From Sulfurimonas sp. (lineage in GTDB: Bacteria > Campylobacterota > Campylobacteria > Campylobacterales > Sulfurimonadaceae), in assembly GCA_015663215.1 (NCBI GenBank), contig DQSP01000263.1, positions 1 through 12,233 of the forward strand: a stretch of DNA of 12,233 nt. The letters are read 5' to 3'. Position numbers and translations under genes: made by a program. Below the pieces are notes generated by a model. That model saw nothing but the letters and a program-made list of their open reading frames with translations. It was not told the origin of the DNA and made no database searches. Positions 1-7,677 of this stretch are shown in pieces (within the stretch, counting starts at the first letter, position 1; every line of letters begins with the position of its first letter).

Positions 1-20
1 CTTAACTTTCGCACCTAAAT
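1..20. repeat. Left terminal inverted repeat of the IS
   Basis: The outer 16 bases are cttaactttcgcacct. The full 20 bases are an exact reverse complement of 1556-1575; the match breaks at base 21. The transposase stop codon (TAA on the minus strand) is at 2-4, inside the repeat. Confidence 0.93.
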
Positions 21-1366
21 CCAAGTAAATTTTGAGTGCTACTCCGTAATACACTAATGATACTAGTAAAATCTTCATTTCTATTGATAATTCCATCAAT
101 CTTAGATATGTTGTCAAGAATTTCAATAAATGCTTGCATAGCAATAGCTAAAGTGTGAAGTTCACACTCTAAATCTTTAAATAAGCCACCAATCGTTTGA
201 GGTTCATTACTTATTCTGTTTATATAGCTGACTATATTATAGGTAAAAAATGAAAGTGAAATTCTTGCGATTAGAGCCTCATAAATTCTATTCTCTTCTT
301 TGCCAAACCCAAAGTATTCCCTTAACTCTTTATAGCCCTGTTCTATATCCCATCTTCTCTTGTAAATATCAATAATTTCTTCATCACTAATCTCTAAGTC
401 AGTTGATGCAATAGGTATAAGATTATCCTGTGTTTTAATAAACACTATCTTTATTTTTCCTGCATTTTTATGTTCGACTACAACAGAGAAATATTTAAAT
501 TTAATCTTCTTTCCATACTTACCAGCTTTTTCACTCTTGAGCTTTTTAAACTTGTTATAAATGGCATTTAGTGTTTTCTCCTTATCTTTGAAGTTCCAAA
601 TTTTATTGTTGTTTGCAATTCTTGAAATAACTTTTATGCCTAGTTCATTCATTTCCTTAATAAATACTGGTTTGCTATACCAACTATCAACAAGTAGATA
701 ATCTGCATATATACCGCTCTTAATAGCTCTTTTAACCATATCTATTGCTATCTTAGACTTCCCATCCATTATCTCCAATCTTCTTTTATAGGCAGTTGTT
801 CTAAAATCTAACTCTTGTGTAAACTCCTCGACCTTTACTCTTGCGTAGTTACCCATACTAATAGCAAAATCCAACATAAAGTTTGAAAAACCATCACTAT
901 AGTTGAGAGAAACAACATTAATCCCTCTGATTGTTCTCTTCTCTTTATTGCTCCAAATTGAATCTCGACTTCCTTCTACTTGTTTACCCGTTTTACCCTC
1001 TACTGTGTCATCAAGAATAAAAACTTTGATAGCTTTTGTATCTTGTACTTTATGAAGTAGTTTTAAGATTTTTAAGTTTGTTAAAGAGAGAAGCTTCCTC
1101 CAATTATAGCTAGGATTTTTCAAAAGTCTGTAGTAAACATCTTTCTTTAAACTATCTTGACTTTGATTCATAAAGGTTGCTATTTTTTTATTCATCACAA
1201 GCATATAAACAAAGTGTAATACAATCATAAACACACCAACTCCATCTTTTTTAACAAAGTTACTATTTTTTAGAATTGTTTTTATATTTAGGAGTTTCAT
1301 GGTCTCATAAATTGGATTTCGTAGTGTCTTATTAATTGCTGCAACTATTTGGTCTTCTATCTTCAT
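2..1366 (-). CDS. IS4-type DDE transposase
   Basis: A 454-residue transposase that would cut and rejoin the ends of this IS. The RNase H-like DDE core is visible: the first Asp in FILDDT (Asp119 or Asp120), the second in LLVDSWY (Asp227), and Glu342 in YKRRWDIEQGYKELR. The last matches the IS4 signature Y-(2)-R-(3)-E-(6)-K, except that Arg349 stands at the Lys position. A long beta-rich insertion between the second Asp and the Glu (about residues 240-320) is also normal for the group. The frame is intact from an ATG with a weak AAAGAG ribosome site to a stop inside the left repeat, so the element may still be active. It lies in the same orientation as pyrG, so read-through from pyrG could enter it. 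An IS701- or ISH3-like subgroup is possible; I cannot decide from sequence alone. Confidence 0.88.
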   Translation of the reverse strand: MKIEDQIVAAINKTLRNPIYETMKLLNIKTILKNSNFVKKDGVGVFMIVLHFVYMLVMNKKIATFMNQSQDSLKKDVYYRLLKNPSYNWRKLLSLTNLKILKLLHKVQDTKAIKVFILDDTVEGKTGKQVEGSRDSIWSNKEKRTIRGINVVSLNYSDGFSNFMLDFAISMGNYARVKVEEFTQELDFRTTAYKRRLEIMDGKSKIAIDMVKRAIKSGIYADYLLVDSWYSKPVFIKEMNELGIKVISRIANNNKIWNFKDKEKTLNAIYNKFKKLKSEKAGKYGKKIKFKYFSVVVEHKNAGKIKIVFIKTQDNLIPIASTDLEISDEEIIDIYKRRWDIEQGYKELREYFGFGKEENRIYEALIARISLSFFTYNIVSYINRISNEPQTIGGLFKDLECELHTLAIAMQAFIEILDNISKIDGIINRNEDFTSIISVLRSSTQNLLGFRCES

Positions 1367-1401
1367 TTTTAAGCTCTTTATATATCTATTTAAGTAGAGA
1401 T

Positions 1402-1407
1402 AGTATA
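1402..1407 (-). promoter_or_regulatory. Possible -10 box for the transposase
   Basis: TATACT on the minus strand, about 36 bp before the transposase ATG. No recognisable -35 lies 17 bp upstream, which is common in Campylobacterota promoters. Tentative. Confidence 0.3.
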
Positions 1408-1500
1408 GCTAAAAGTACCTATTTTAGGGCTTTATAAAGAGTAGTTTCGTGAAAAGTCTTCTAGTGATTCATAGGTTGTTCAGTTTGTAAAGAAGATTGT

Positions 1501-1536
1501 ATTTCTCTCTGCAGTTAGTAAGATGTAGAGGGAAAT
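1501..1536. repeat. Subterminal hairpin inside the IS right end
   Basis: Arms 1501-1512 (atttctctctgc) and 1525-1536 (gtagagggaaat) pair over 12 bp with a 12-base loop. Two of the pairs are G-U if transcribed on the plus strand; on the minus strand the same two positions are A-C mismatches. A run of seven T (1545-1551) follows on the plus side. It lies between the right repeat and the transposase start. Confidence 0.5.
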
Positions 1537-1553
1537 GACTGTTGTTTTTTTGC

Positions 1554-2828
1554 TTATTTAGGTGCGAAAGTTAAGTTATCTATAAGATAAACCATCGGAT
1601 GTGGAGTGTTTTCATCAAACTCGATAGAGTTTGCACCCTCTAAACCAAGAACATTTCTAGCATACTCAACAAGTGTAAGCTGCATTCCAAGACATATACC
1701 AAGATATGGTATTTTGTTTACGCGAGCATACTCGATAGCGAGTATTTTACCCTCAACACCACGAGAGCCAAAACCACCAGCAACAAGTACAGAATCACAA
1801 TCAGCTAAAAGAGCTTGCGCCCCTTTTTCTTCTATCTCTTCACTATCAACCCATTCAATTTCAACACGAGTATCTAAGTGTGCTCCACAGTGGATGAGTG
1901 ATTCTGTAAGTGACTTGTAAGCCTCTTTGAGTTCAAGGTACTTTCCAACAAATCCTACAACTGTTTTTTTCTGAGGTTGTACTATGCGTTTAACAAGTGT
2001 ATCCCATTTTTCCATGTCGGGGTTTAGTTCAGGAAGTTCTAACTCTTTAGCGATAGGCTTTAAGATATTTTGACTTAAAAATGTTACTGGAATACTGTAG
2101 ATAGACTTAGCATCAAGTGCTTCTATAACACAGTCAGGGTGAACATCACAACTCATAGCAAGTTTTTTCTTGAAAGTTTTTGGAAGAGAGTTTTCACTTC
2201 TAGCAATAATCATCTGAGGAGTGATACCAATACGGCGAAGCTCTTGAACTGAGTGCTGTGTTGGTTTAGATTTAAGTTCACCAGCTGCTTTGATGTAGGG
2301 AATAAGTGTTACATGGATAAAGTAAGTACCCTCAACTTCATCATCATGCTTCATCTGGCGGATAGCTTCCATGAAAGGAAGACCTTCGATATCACCAACA
2401 GTTCCACCAAGCTCTACAACTAAGATGTCGTGACCCTCACCTGCTTCTTTTATACGGTTTACAATCTCACCAACGATGTGGGGAATGACCTGAATAGTCT
2501 GTCCGAGATAACCACCAGCACGCTCTCTCTCTATAACAGAAGAGTAAACTTGACCAGTCGTAAAGTTAGCAGACTTTAAAAATGAAGCATCTAAAAAACG
2601 CTCATAGTTACCGATGTCAAGGTCAGTCTCAGCACCATCTTTGGTTACAAAAACTTCTCCGTGTTCAAGTGGGCTCATGGTTCCAGGATCGACATTAATG
2701 TATGGATCGATTTTAAGCATACCAATATCAAAACCGGAGTGCTTTAGAAGTGTTCCAACACTCGCCGCAGTTATCCCTTTTCCAAGGGAACTTAAAACGC
2801 CACCAGTAACAAAGATGTATTTTGTCAT
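1554..2828 (-). CDS. pyrG: CTP synthase, 3' end cut off by the IS (probably non-functional)
   Basis: CTP synthase makes CTP from UTP, ATP and glutamine, the last step of pyrimidine nucleotide synthesis. The N-terminal synthetase domain is complete (about 1-267): start [18 protein letters not shown] with its P-loop, and the later [11 protein letters not shown] segment. The C-terminal glutaminase domain begins ([16 protein letters not shown]) and contains the oxyanion-loop [11 protein letters not shown] and the nucleophile elbow GICLGMQ with Cys379, the same number as in E. coli. The host sequence ends near residue 418 (VYLIDN); the last six residues LTFAPK and the stop come from the IS repeat. 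About 120-125 residues are missing compared with the usual 540-545, including the catalytic His and Glu (HPE motif). Glutamine-dependent activity should be lost; ammonia-dependent activity is conceivable but folding is doubtful. The start has a GGAGA ribosome site. Confidence 0.93.
   Translation of the reverse strand: MTKYIFVTGGVLSSLGKGITAASVGTLLKHSGFDIGMLKIDPYINVDPGTMSPLEHGEVFVTKDGAETDLDIGNYERFLDASFLKSANFTTGQVYSSVIERERAGGYLGQTIQVIPHIVGEIVNRIKEAGEGHDILVVELGGTVGDIEGLPFMEAIRQMKHDDEVEGTYFIHVTLIPYIKAAGELKSKPTQHSVQELRRIGITPQMIIARSENSLPKTFKKKLAMSCDVHPDCVIEALDAKSIYSIPVTFLSQNILKPIAKELELPELNPDMEKWDTLVKRIVQPQKKTVVGFVGKYLELKEAYKSLTESLIHCGAHLDTRVEIEWVDSEEIEEKGAQALLADCDSVLVAGGFGSRGVEGKILAIEYARVNKIPYLGICLGMQLTLVEYARNVLGLEGANSIEFDENTPHPMVYLIDNLTFAPK
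1556..1575. repeat. Right terminal inverted repeat of the IS, inside pyrG
   Basis: This is the exact reverse complement of bases 1-20, ending ...ggtgcgaaagttaag at 1575. Read on the minus strand from pyrG it encodes the foreign tail LTFAPK and a TAA stop (1554-1556). Confidence 0.93.
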
Positions 2829-2854
2829 ATAAAAATCTCCATAAATATTTTTAA

Positions 2855-2860
2855 ATTATA
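2855..2860 (-). promoter_or_regulatory. pyrG: Likely -10 box for pyrG
   Basis: TATAAT on the minus strand, 26 bp before the pyrG ATG. Another TATAAT lies a little further upstream at 2867-2872. The 64-bp gap to the upstream gene is very AT-rich, so pyrG may have its own promoter or be read through from the sensor gene. Confidence 0.4.
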
Positions 2861-2892
2861 TATGCGATTATATTATAAACTTCTTTAATCCC

Positions 2893-3852
2893 TTATTTAG
2901 AATTACGAGCAGACGAGATTAAGAGGTATAAAAGAGCAAGAACACCTAATATTAAAAATATAAAAAGTGTTTGCATTGCTACCATTTTAATTACTTCGTT
3001 CTTAGCTGCATTGAGCTCTTTACGGACTCTTTGTGCGGGCATAGCTAAGAGGTGGATACCAGCAATACTACCTTTAGTGTCTTTTATATCTTCATATGCA
3101 TAAAAATATTGATCTGACATAAAATAGCCATCTTTTTTTAAAGCTTGAAAATCTATCTTTTGAGATGCTTTTAAGAATTTCATATCAAATATTCTTGAAG
3201 AAAGAATATAAGGCCCAAGCTCTGGAGCCTCTTTGAGATATTTTGCAACATTGAGCAGAGATTTGTCTATGAGAAGAAGATAGCTATACTCTTTTCTCTT
3301 AAATATTTTAACAATTTTATCAAAATTTTGTATAAACTCAAGCGAACCAATAAACTTTTCATTATCTATAATAGGAACAATGGAGCGAAGTGTTAAACCC
3401 ATTCTACCAACTTCAAATCCAAAAAATGGCTCATGAGTTATTTTCACTTCTACTATTGCCTTTCTGAAACCACTTAAATCATCTCCAAATTTATTAAGTT
3501 TCCAACTTCTTACAAAAGCTCTTGTGTCTTTTGTGTGAATATGCACTTTCATATGTTTTACACTTGTTCTATCCGCAAAGTTTTTTTCTATTTTTTGGAG
3601 AGTTTTAATAGCCAGTTTTCTATTGTTGTGCAAAAGAGAACGTTTAATATCTGCATTTTCAGAGATAGAGATGGCATTGGTTATGCCTCTGTCTTTTGCA
3701 AATCTTTTTTCATTTTGAAGTTCGTGTTTGAGTTCCTTTGCAAGTTTTTCATAAGACTTTTGTTTTTCTTCTTCAAATGAATAACTTGCATACATAAAAG
3801 AAAAAACTCCATAGAAAGTTATTGCGGCAGGTATAAATATGAGTTTTTTCAA
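2893..3852 (-). CDS. Membrane-anchored double-Cache (dCache_3-like) sensor without output domain
   Basis: A 319-residue protein with one helix at each end (about 4-23 and 290-314) and a periplasmic region of about 265 residues between them. The segment HIHTKDTRAFVRSWKLNKFGDDLSGFR (104-130, key residues Arg111, Arg115, Gly123, Asp124-125, Arg130) is the signature I associate with the dCache_3 double sensory domain found in kinases and chemoreceptors. A predicted long helix (25-55) precedes it. Only a few residues follow the second helix: there is no HAMP, methyl-accepting, kinase or cyclase domain, and the 64 bp before pyrG leave no room for one. It would sense a small ligand but must signal through a partner, or be a remnant. 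The start is TTG with a strong AAGGGGGT site. Ligand unknown. Confidence 0.75.
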   Translation of the reverse strand: MKKLIFIPAAITFYGVFSFMYASYSFEEEKQKSYEKLAKELKHELQNEKRFAKDRGITNAISISENADIKRSLLHNNRKLAIKTLQKIEKNFADRTSVKHMKVHIHTKDTRAFVRSWKLNKFGDDLSGFRKAIVEVKITHEPFFGFEVGRMGLTLRSIVPIIDNEKFIGSLEFIQNFDKIVKIFKRKEYSYLLLIDKSLLNVAKYLKEAPELGPYILSSRIFDMKFLKASQKIDFQALKKDGYFMSDQYFYAYEDIKDTKGSIAGIHLLAMPAQRVRKELNAAKNEVIKMVAMQTLFIFLILGVLALLYLLISSARNSK

Positions 3853-3961
3853 AGCTCTACCCCCTTTGTGTAAATTAAGTAAGATAAAAATAATATAACT
3901 TAGAAGTGTAAAATAAATATAAAATATTACTTATGTTAGCAAGTAGGTTTATAAAATCTGA

Positions 3962-3967
3962 TATAAT
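3962..3967 (+). promoter_or_regulatory. -10 box of the antiporter gene; transcript probably leaderless
   Basis: Perfect TATAAT whose last base is 6 nt before the A of the ATG at 3974. Transcription should start at or within a base or two of the start codon. No Shine-Dalgarno sequence precedes the ATG. An in-frame TAG at 3968-3970 excludes an upstream start. Confidence 0.6.
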
Positions 3968-3973
3968 TAGCCC

Positions 3974-5596
3974 ATGGAAAACACCCTTCTTTACATTATT
4001 GTTGCACTTGGTATCTCTATTGTTGTCAACATACTTTTAAAAAAACTAGGTATTAGTCAGATTATCGGCTATATCATCACCGGTACGATTATTGTATATG
4101 CCTTTGACCTTCGCGAGGCAAGTCACTCTCATGAGTTAGAGATGGTTGGCGAATTTGGTATCGTATTTTTGATGTTTACTATTGGGCTTGAGATATCTCT
4201 TGCTAAAATGGGAAGCATGAAAAAAGAGATATTTGGTAACGGTTTGATGCAAGTTGGACTGAGTACTTTGATTATTTATATGATTGCATATCATATCTTT
4301 AGCCTTGATACAACCTCTGCAATCATCGTCGCTCTTGCCTTTTCTCTCTCCTCAACAGCTGTAGTACTTAGTTATTTAAAGTCCTCAAAAGAGATTTATA
4401 CCCCTTATGGTCAAAAAGCTACAGGAATTTTGATTTTTCAAGACATAGCAGTTATTCCTATCTTGATTTTCATAGGTTTTTTAACAAGTGAAGCAGATGA
4501 AAGTATTTATGTTATTTTGGAGCATACTATTGCGAGTGCTTTCATCGTTGTTGGTTTTCTTTTTGTTGTAGGGAAAAGACTTGTTTCATATCTCTTACAT
4601 TTTTCTGCTTCTTCTGATGTAGATGAACTCTTTATGGGTTCAGTTTTATTTATCGTTGTTTCAGCCTCTCTTTTCGCTTCTTATATGGGTTTTACCTATT
4701 CTCTAGGTGCTTTTGTGGCAGGAATGATTATCGCTGAAACAAAGTACCACCACAAAGTTGAGTCAGAGATTTCACCATTTAAAGACATACTGCTTGGAAC
4801 TTTTTTTGTTGTTGTGGGTATGAAGATAGATGTAACACTTTTTTTTGACAATATCGGTCTTATCATAGGGTTCTTTTTAATGGTTTTTGCCTTAAAAGCA
4901 CTCATAATGTTCATTGTACTGCGTTTATCTAGTAACATCGCGACTTCTTTAAAGAGTGCCTTATCCCTTTCTCAGGTTGGCGAGTTCTCTTTTGTTATTT
5001 TTGCAGTTGCCTCCGCAGGAAATATTTTAGAAGACTCTTTAGTCGGGCTCTTAGTATTGGTTGTTATATTTTCAATGATAGTCACTCCATTTTTCATTAG
5101 TAAAATTAATGATTTTGTAGAAAATGTAGTGAAAACAACAGATGTTGTAACAGATATGGCAGCTCTAGCTTCGAGAGAAAACCATGTTATTGTCTGTGGC
5201 TACAGTGTTGTAGGAAAGTTTGTTACAAAACATTTAGAGGAGCTAGATGCTCCTTATGTTGTTGTAGACAACTCAAATAAACATGTCACAGAAGCATTAG
5301 ATGATGGGATAGAAGCCTATCTTGGAGATGCTTCAAAAAGTCAAATACTACAAGCATTAAACATAGAAAAAGCTTCAGCAATCATAGTGACACTTGATAA
5401 TATTCATAAAAAAAGAGTGATATGCGAAGAGATTTTAAAGCATGCAAAAAATGCAAACCTTATAGTCAAAGTAGTCTCGCTTGAAGAGAAAGAAAAACTC
5501 GCAGATTTGCCTATCACAACAGTTGTAGATGGAAAACTTGAAGTGGCAAGAGTACTAGTCGAACGCATGTTAACCTGCCAACTAAAATACCGCTAA
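3974..5596 (+). CDS. kefB: Kef-type (CPA2) cation:proton antiporter with TrkA-N domain
   Basis: A 540-residue inner-membrane protein predicted to exchange K+ (or Na+) for protons. Residues 1-380 are a Na+/H+-exchanger fold of about 12 helices. They include FSLSSTAVVLSYL (123-135), the FQDIAVIPIL helix with Asp157, and the Kef-like loop HKVESEISPFKDILLGTFFVVVGMKID. From about residue 402 a Rossmann RCK/TrkA-N domain follows (HVIVCGYSVVGKF, with GxxxxG at 409-414), expected to bind a nucleotide such as NADH or NAD+ and gate transport. There is no clear RCK_C domain, and no KefF/KefG partner gene lies nearby. It is divergent from the sensor gene and stands alone. The symbol follows the family name; true ion specificity is not shown by the sequence. 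The start is fixed by an upstream in-frame stop. Confidence 0.85.
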   Translation: MENTLLYIIVALGISIVVNILLKKLGISQIIGYIITGTIIVYAFDLREASHSHELEMVGEFGIVFLMFTIGLEISLAKMGSMKKEIFGNGLMQVGLSTLIIYMIAYHIFSLDTTSAIIVALAFSLSSTAVVLSYLKSSKEIYTPYGQKATGILIFQDIAVIPILIFIGFLTSEADESIYVILEHTIASAFIVVGFLFVVGKRLVSYLLHFSASSDVDELFMGSVLFIVVSASLFASYMGFTYSLGAFVAGMIIAETKYHHKVESEISPFKDILLGTFFVVVGMKIDVTLFFDNIGLIIGFFLMVFALKALIMFIVLRLSSNIATSLKSALSLSQVGEFSFVIFAVASAGNILEDSLVGLLVLVVIFSMIVTPFFISKINDFVENVVKTTDVVTDMAALASRENHVIVCGYSVVGKFVTKHLEELDAPYVVVDNSNKHVTEALDDGIEAYLGDASKSQILQALNIEKASAIIVTLDNIHKKRVICEEILKHAKNANLIVKVVSLEEKEKLADLPITTVVDGKLEVARVLVERMLTCQLKYR

Positions 5597-5609
5597 TTAG
5601 AAAATTAGC
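5592..5609. terminator. Hairpin at the end of the antiporter gene
   Basis: gctaatt / aattagc, a 7-bp perfect stem with the loop agaa, overlapping the TAA stop at 5594-5596. No T-run follows, so it is a weak intrinsic terminator at best and may only protect the 3' end. Confidence 0.35.
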
Positions 5610-5620
5610 TCAAATAAGAG

Positions 5621-5626
5621 TATAAT
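5621..5626 (+). promoter_or_regulatory. -10 box of the flagellin gene
   Basis: TATAAT, 30 bp before the flagellin ATG, with an AAAAGGA ribosome site at 5645-5651. No sigma-54 (GG-N10-GC) or sigma-28-type element is evident in the 60-bp gap. Confidence 0.5.
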
Positions 5627-5656
5627 TATTACATATAAAACTCAAAAGGATACCCT

Positions 5657-6481
5657 ATGAGCTACTCTTTAAATACAAATATAAGTTCACAACAATCTAA
5701 CTTATATGCAAATCAAAATAGCTTAAACATGAACAAAAGTTTAAGTGCACTCTCTTCAGGAAATCAATTAGCTCAAGCGGCAAATGATGCCGCTAGTCTT
5801 GCTATCTCGGACAAGCTTTTAGCATTAGTCTCTGGTTCAGGTCAAGCGATACAAAATTCAAATGAGATGGTAGGGCTGTATCAAGTAGCAGATGGTGGAC
5901 TCTCTGGTATAGAAGACAATACACAACGAATACGTGTGCTTACTCTTCAAGCTTCAAATGACACTTTAAGTTCTAGTGACAGAGAAAATATTCAAAAAGA
6001 GATAGATGCACTTACTGAATCTTCCCAAGATATAGCAAGCTCTACAAGCTTTAATGGCATTAATCTTCTTGATGGAACAGGTGGCAGTCAAGGTGATGGT
6101 ACATTTGTAACGCAAAGTGGAGCAAACAGCGGAGATACTCAAAGTATCACAATAGCAGACATAAGTGCTGCTATCCCCAGTGTTGATGTGACAAGTCAAG
6201 CAGGTCGTGATGCTGCACTTGCTAATATAGATAGTAGTTTAAATGATTTTAGTAACACTCGTGCAACGATTGGCGCATCTCAGAATTCTCTTATGTCAAG
6301 CATTAGAAATACAAGTGTAAGTCAGATAAATGCAGCATCAGCAGCTTCACAGATGAGGGATGTTGACTTTGCCTTAGAGAGTGCAAACTTTTCACGTCAA
6401 AATATTTTAGCACAAACGGGAAGTTTTGCTCAAGCACAAGCAAATAGTAGAAACTCAAATATAGCGAGCCTTTTAGGTTAG
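5657..6481 (+). CDS. Short flagellin (D0/D1 core only)
   Basis: A 274-residue flagellin, the filament subunit exported by the flagellar type III system. The conserved N-terminal half (about 1-140) shows the heptad-rich D0/D1 helices (LNMNKSLSALSSGNQLAQAANDAASLAISDKL) and SFNGINLLDG. A Gly/Ser/Thr linker of about 30 residues (141-170) replaces the variable D2/D3 domains. The C-terminal half (about 175-274) returns to D1/D0 with MRDVDFALESANFSRQNILAQTGSFAQAQAN. Typical Campylobacterota flagellins are around 500-570 residues. The 88-102 region (NTQRIRVLTLQASND) resembles the beta/gamma-proteobacterial helix rather than the variant of Campylobacter or Helicobacter. No other flagellar gene is nearby. 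It could be a minor or alternative filament subunit. Confidence 0.88.
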   Translation: MSYSLNTNISSQQSNLYANQNSLNMNKSLSALSSGNQLAQAANDAASLAISDKLLALVSGSGQAIQNSNEMVGLYQVADGGLSGIEDNTQRIRVLTLQASNDTLSSSDRENIQKEIDALTESSQDIASSTSFNGINLLDGTGGSQGDGTFVTQSGANSGDTQSITIADISAAIPSVDVTSQAGRDAALANIDSSLNDFSNTRATIGASQNSLMSSIRNTSVSQINAASAASQMRDVDFALESANFSRQNILAQTGSFAQAQANSRNSNIASLLG

Positions 6482-6484
6482 ATG

Positions 6485-6506
6485 AAGAAGGAGTTAGTTC
6501 CCTCTT
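6485..6506. terminator. Weak hairpin between convergent flagellin and pyrE
   Basis: aagaagga / tccctctt, eight positions with one mismatch (G-U on the minus strand) and a 6-base loop, spanning the 12-bp gap between the convergent stops and the end of pyrE. No T-run on either side, so the terminator role is tentative. Confidence 0.22.
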
Positions 6507-7105
6507 GACCCTGGTTTTATAGCTTCGCTTCCATCTTTACAAAGTGGACAAGTATCAGGTGCATACATCTCAAATGTAAAATCAGCTAAAGCAAAAAATG
6601 GAATGTCTAAAGGTAGTTTACAGTTAGGCTTCGTAGTGATGTCCGAGTTCTCGCGTTTACAAAAACCACGGTTAGCTAGTGCTGCAGCACCAACTATCTT
6701 TCCGCCAAGTGCTTCAACTGCAGCTGCGGCTTCCATAGCAGAACCACCCGTTGTAATGATGTCCTCACACATAAGAACTTTTTCACCCTCACTTACTTCA
6801 AAACCACGGCGAATAGTCATAACACCTTCAACACGCTCAGCAAAGATAAAACGAACATCAAGAGCAGTCGCAAGAGCAAAGCCAGCGATAAGACCACCAA
6901 GTGCAGGTGCACATACAGTATCTACTCTCAAGCCACTTTCTCTTATTTGAACTGCTAAAGCTTCAGCTAAAGTTTTTGCAGTTTTAGGGTCTTCAAGAAC
7001 TTTAGCAGATTGAAGATAAAACTGTGAATGATTTCCAGAACTAAGCTTGAAGTGACCCTCTAAAAGAGCATCAGCATCCATATAAATCTTTTTAACATCC
7101 ATCAT
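6494..7105 (-). CDS. pyrE: Orotate phosphoribosyltransferase
   Basis: It joins orotate to PRPP to give orotidine monophosphate, the fifth step of pyrimidine synthesis, in the cytoplasm. The 203-residue protein has the PRPP-binding loop [17 protein letters not shown] (110-126, acidic pair Glu114-Asp115), and the substrate-loop region [17 protein letters not shown] (87-102). The C-terminal [16 protein letters not shown] (186-201) is characteristic of the pyrE subfamily common in thermophiles and Campylobacterota, as opposed to the E. coli type. It is the last gene of the secG-frr-pyrE operon. Its ATG overlaps the frr stop by one base (TAATG), implying translational coupling. A second ATG follows at codon 2, so the exact start could be either. 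Confidence 0.95.
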   Translation of the reverse strand: MMDVKKIYMDADALLEGHFKLSSGNHSQFYLQSAKVLEDPKTAKTLAEALAVQIRESGLRVDTVCAPALGGLIAGFALATALDVRFIFAERVEGVMTIRRGFEVSEGEKVLMCEDIITTGGSAMEAAAAVEALGGKIVGAAALANRGFCKRENSDITTKPNCKLPLDIPFFALADFTFEMYAPDTCPLCKDGSEAIKPGSRGN

Positions 7106-7662
7106 TAAACCTTTAAAATTTCTTTCTCTTTGTCTTTAAGGACAGAGTCAACTAGAGTAATAAATTTATCAGTAGTTTTTTGTATAGTATCTTGAGCTGA
7201 TTTAGATTCATCTGTAGTGATTTCTTTATCTTTTTCAAGTTTTTTTATTTTATCATTTGCATCGCGTCTATCATTTCTAATAGAAACTTTTGCATTTTCA
7301 CCCATTGTTTTCATCTGTTTTACAGATTCTTTACGCTGTTCAACTGTCATTGGTGGAAAAAATAGCTTAATCACATCACCATCATTGTTTGGGTTTACAC
7401 CAATGTTTGCAGCAAAGATCGCAGACTCAATATCAGGTAAAAGATTCTTCTCCCAAGGGTTTACTACTATAGTAGTTGCATCAGTAGCTATTACTGAACC
7501 TATCTGATCGAGTGGTGTAGGTGTACCGTAGTAATCAATTTTAACATTGTCTAAAACAGAGATAAGAACCTTACCTGTACGAAGAGTTTTAAAGTCACGG
7601 TGCATGTGATCAACACTGCCTTGCATTTTTATATTACAGTTTTCAAAAATTTCGTTTAACAT
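7105..7662 (-). CDS. frr: Ribosome recycling factor
   Basis: With EF-G it splits the post-termination ribosome so subunits can be reused; normally an essential cytoplasmic protein. The length of 185 residues is exactly typical. Family features are the N-terminal helix with [16 protein letters not shown] (about 17-32, including the conserved RTG), the small beta domain [14 protein letters not shown] and [15 protein letters not shown]. The C-terminal helices include [22 protein letters not shown]. It begins 15 bp after the secG stop with an AAGGA ribosome site and overlaps pyrE by one base. Confidence 0.97.
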   Translation of the reverse strand: MLNEIFENCNIKMQGSVDHMHRDFKTLRTGKVLISVLDNVKIDYYGTPTPLDQIGSVIATDATTIVVNPWEKNLLPDIESAIFAANIGVNPNNDGDVIKLFFPPMTVEQRKESVKQMKTMGENAKVSIRNDRRDANDKIKKLEKDKEITTDESKSAQDTIQKTTDKFITLVDSVLKDKEKEILKV

Positions 7663-7677
7663 TTTATTTCCTTACTC

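Larger units (their letters stand above)
1..1575 (-). mobile_element. Insertion sequence, IS4-type, complete, inserted in pyrG
   Basis: The element is bounded by perfect 20-bp inverted repeats and encodes one DDE transposase that fills most of its length. About 190 bp lie between the transposase start and the right end. The last transposase codons and its stop lie in the left repeat. The right repeat replaces the 3' part of pyrG, so the right boundary is set both by the repeat and by the break in pyrG homology. The left tip falls on base 1, so the target-site duplication, expected as a direct repeat of the bases just right of 1575 (ttatctataag...), cannot be checked. The repeats could extend a base or two outwards. 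Family assignment (IS4 superfamily) rests on the transposase motifs only; I do not recognise the specific element. Confidence 0.88.

Noticed and set aside
1606..1920. Plus-strand open frame over pyrG (and a similar one at 2614-2832)
   Set aside because: Antisense shadow of a clear enzyme frame; low-complexity Ser/Pro/Thr composition and no ribosome site.
7105..7662. Overlapping plus-strand frame at 7217-7507 inside frr, and others inside pyrE, kefB and the flagellin
   Set aside because: All lie antisense to intact conserved genes and have no recognisable domain or start signal.
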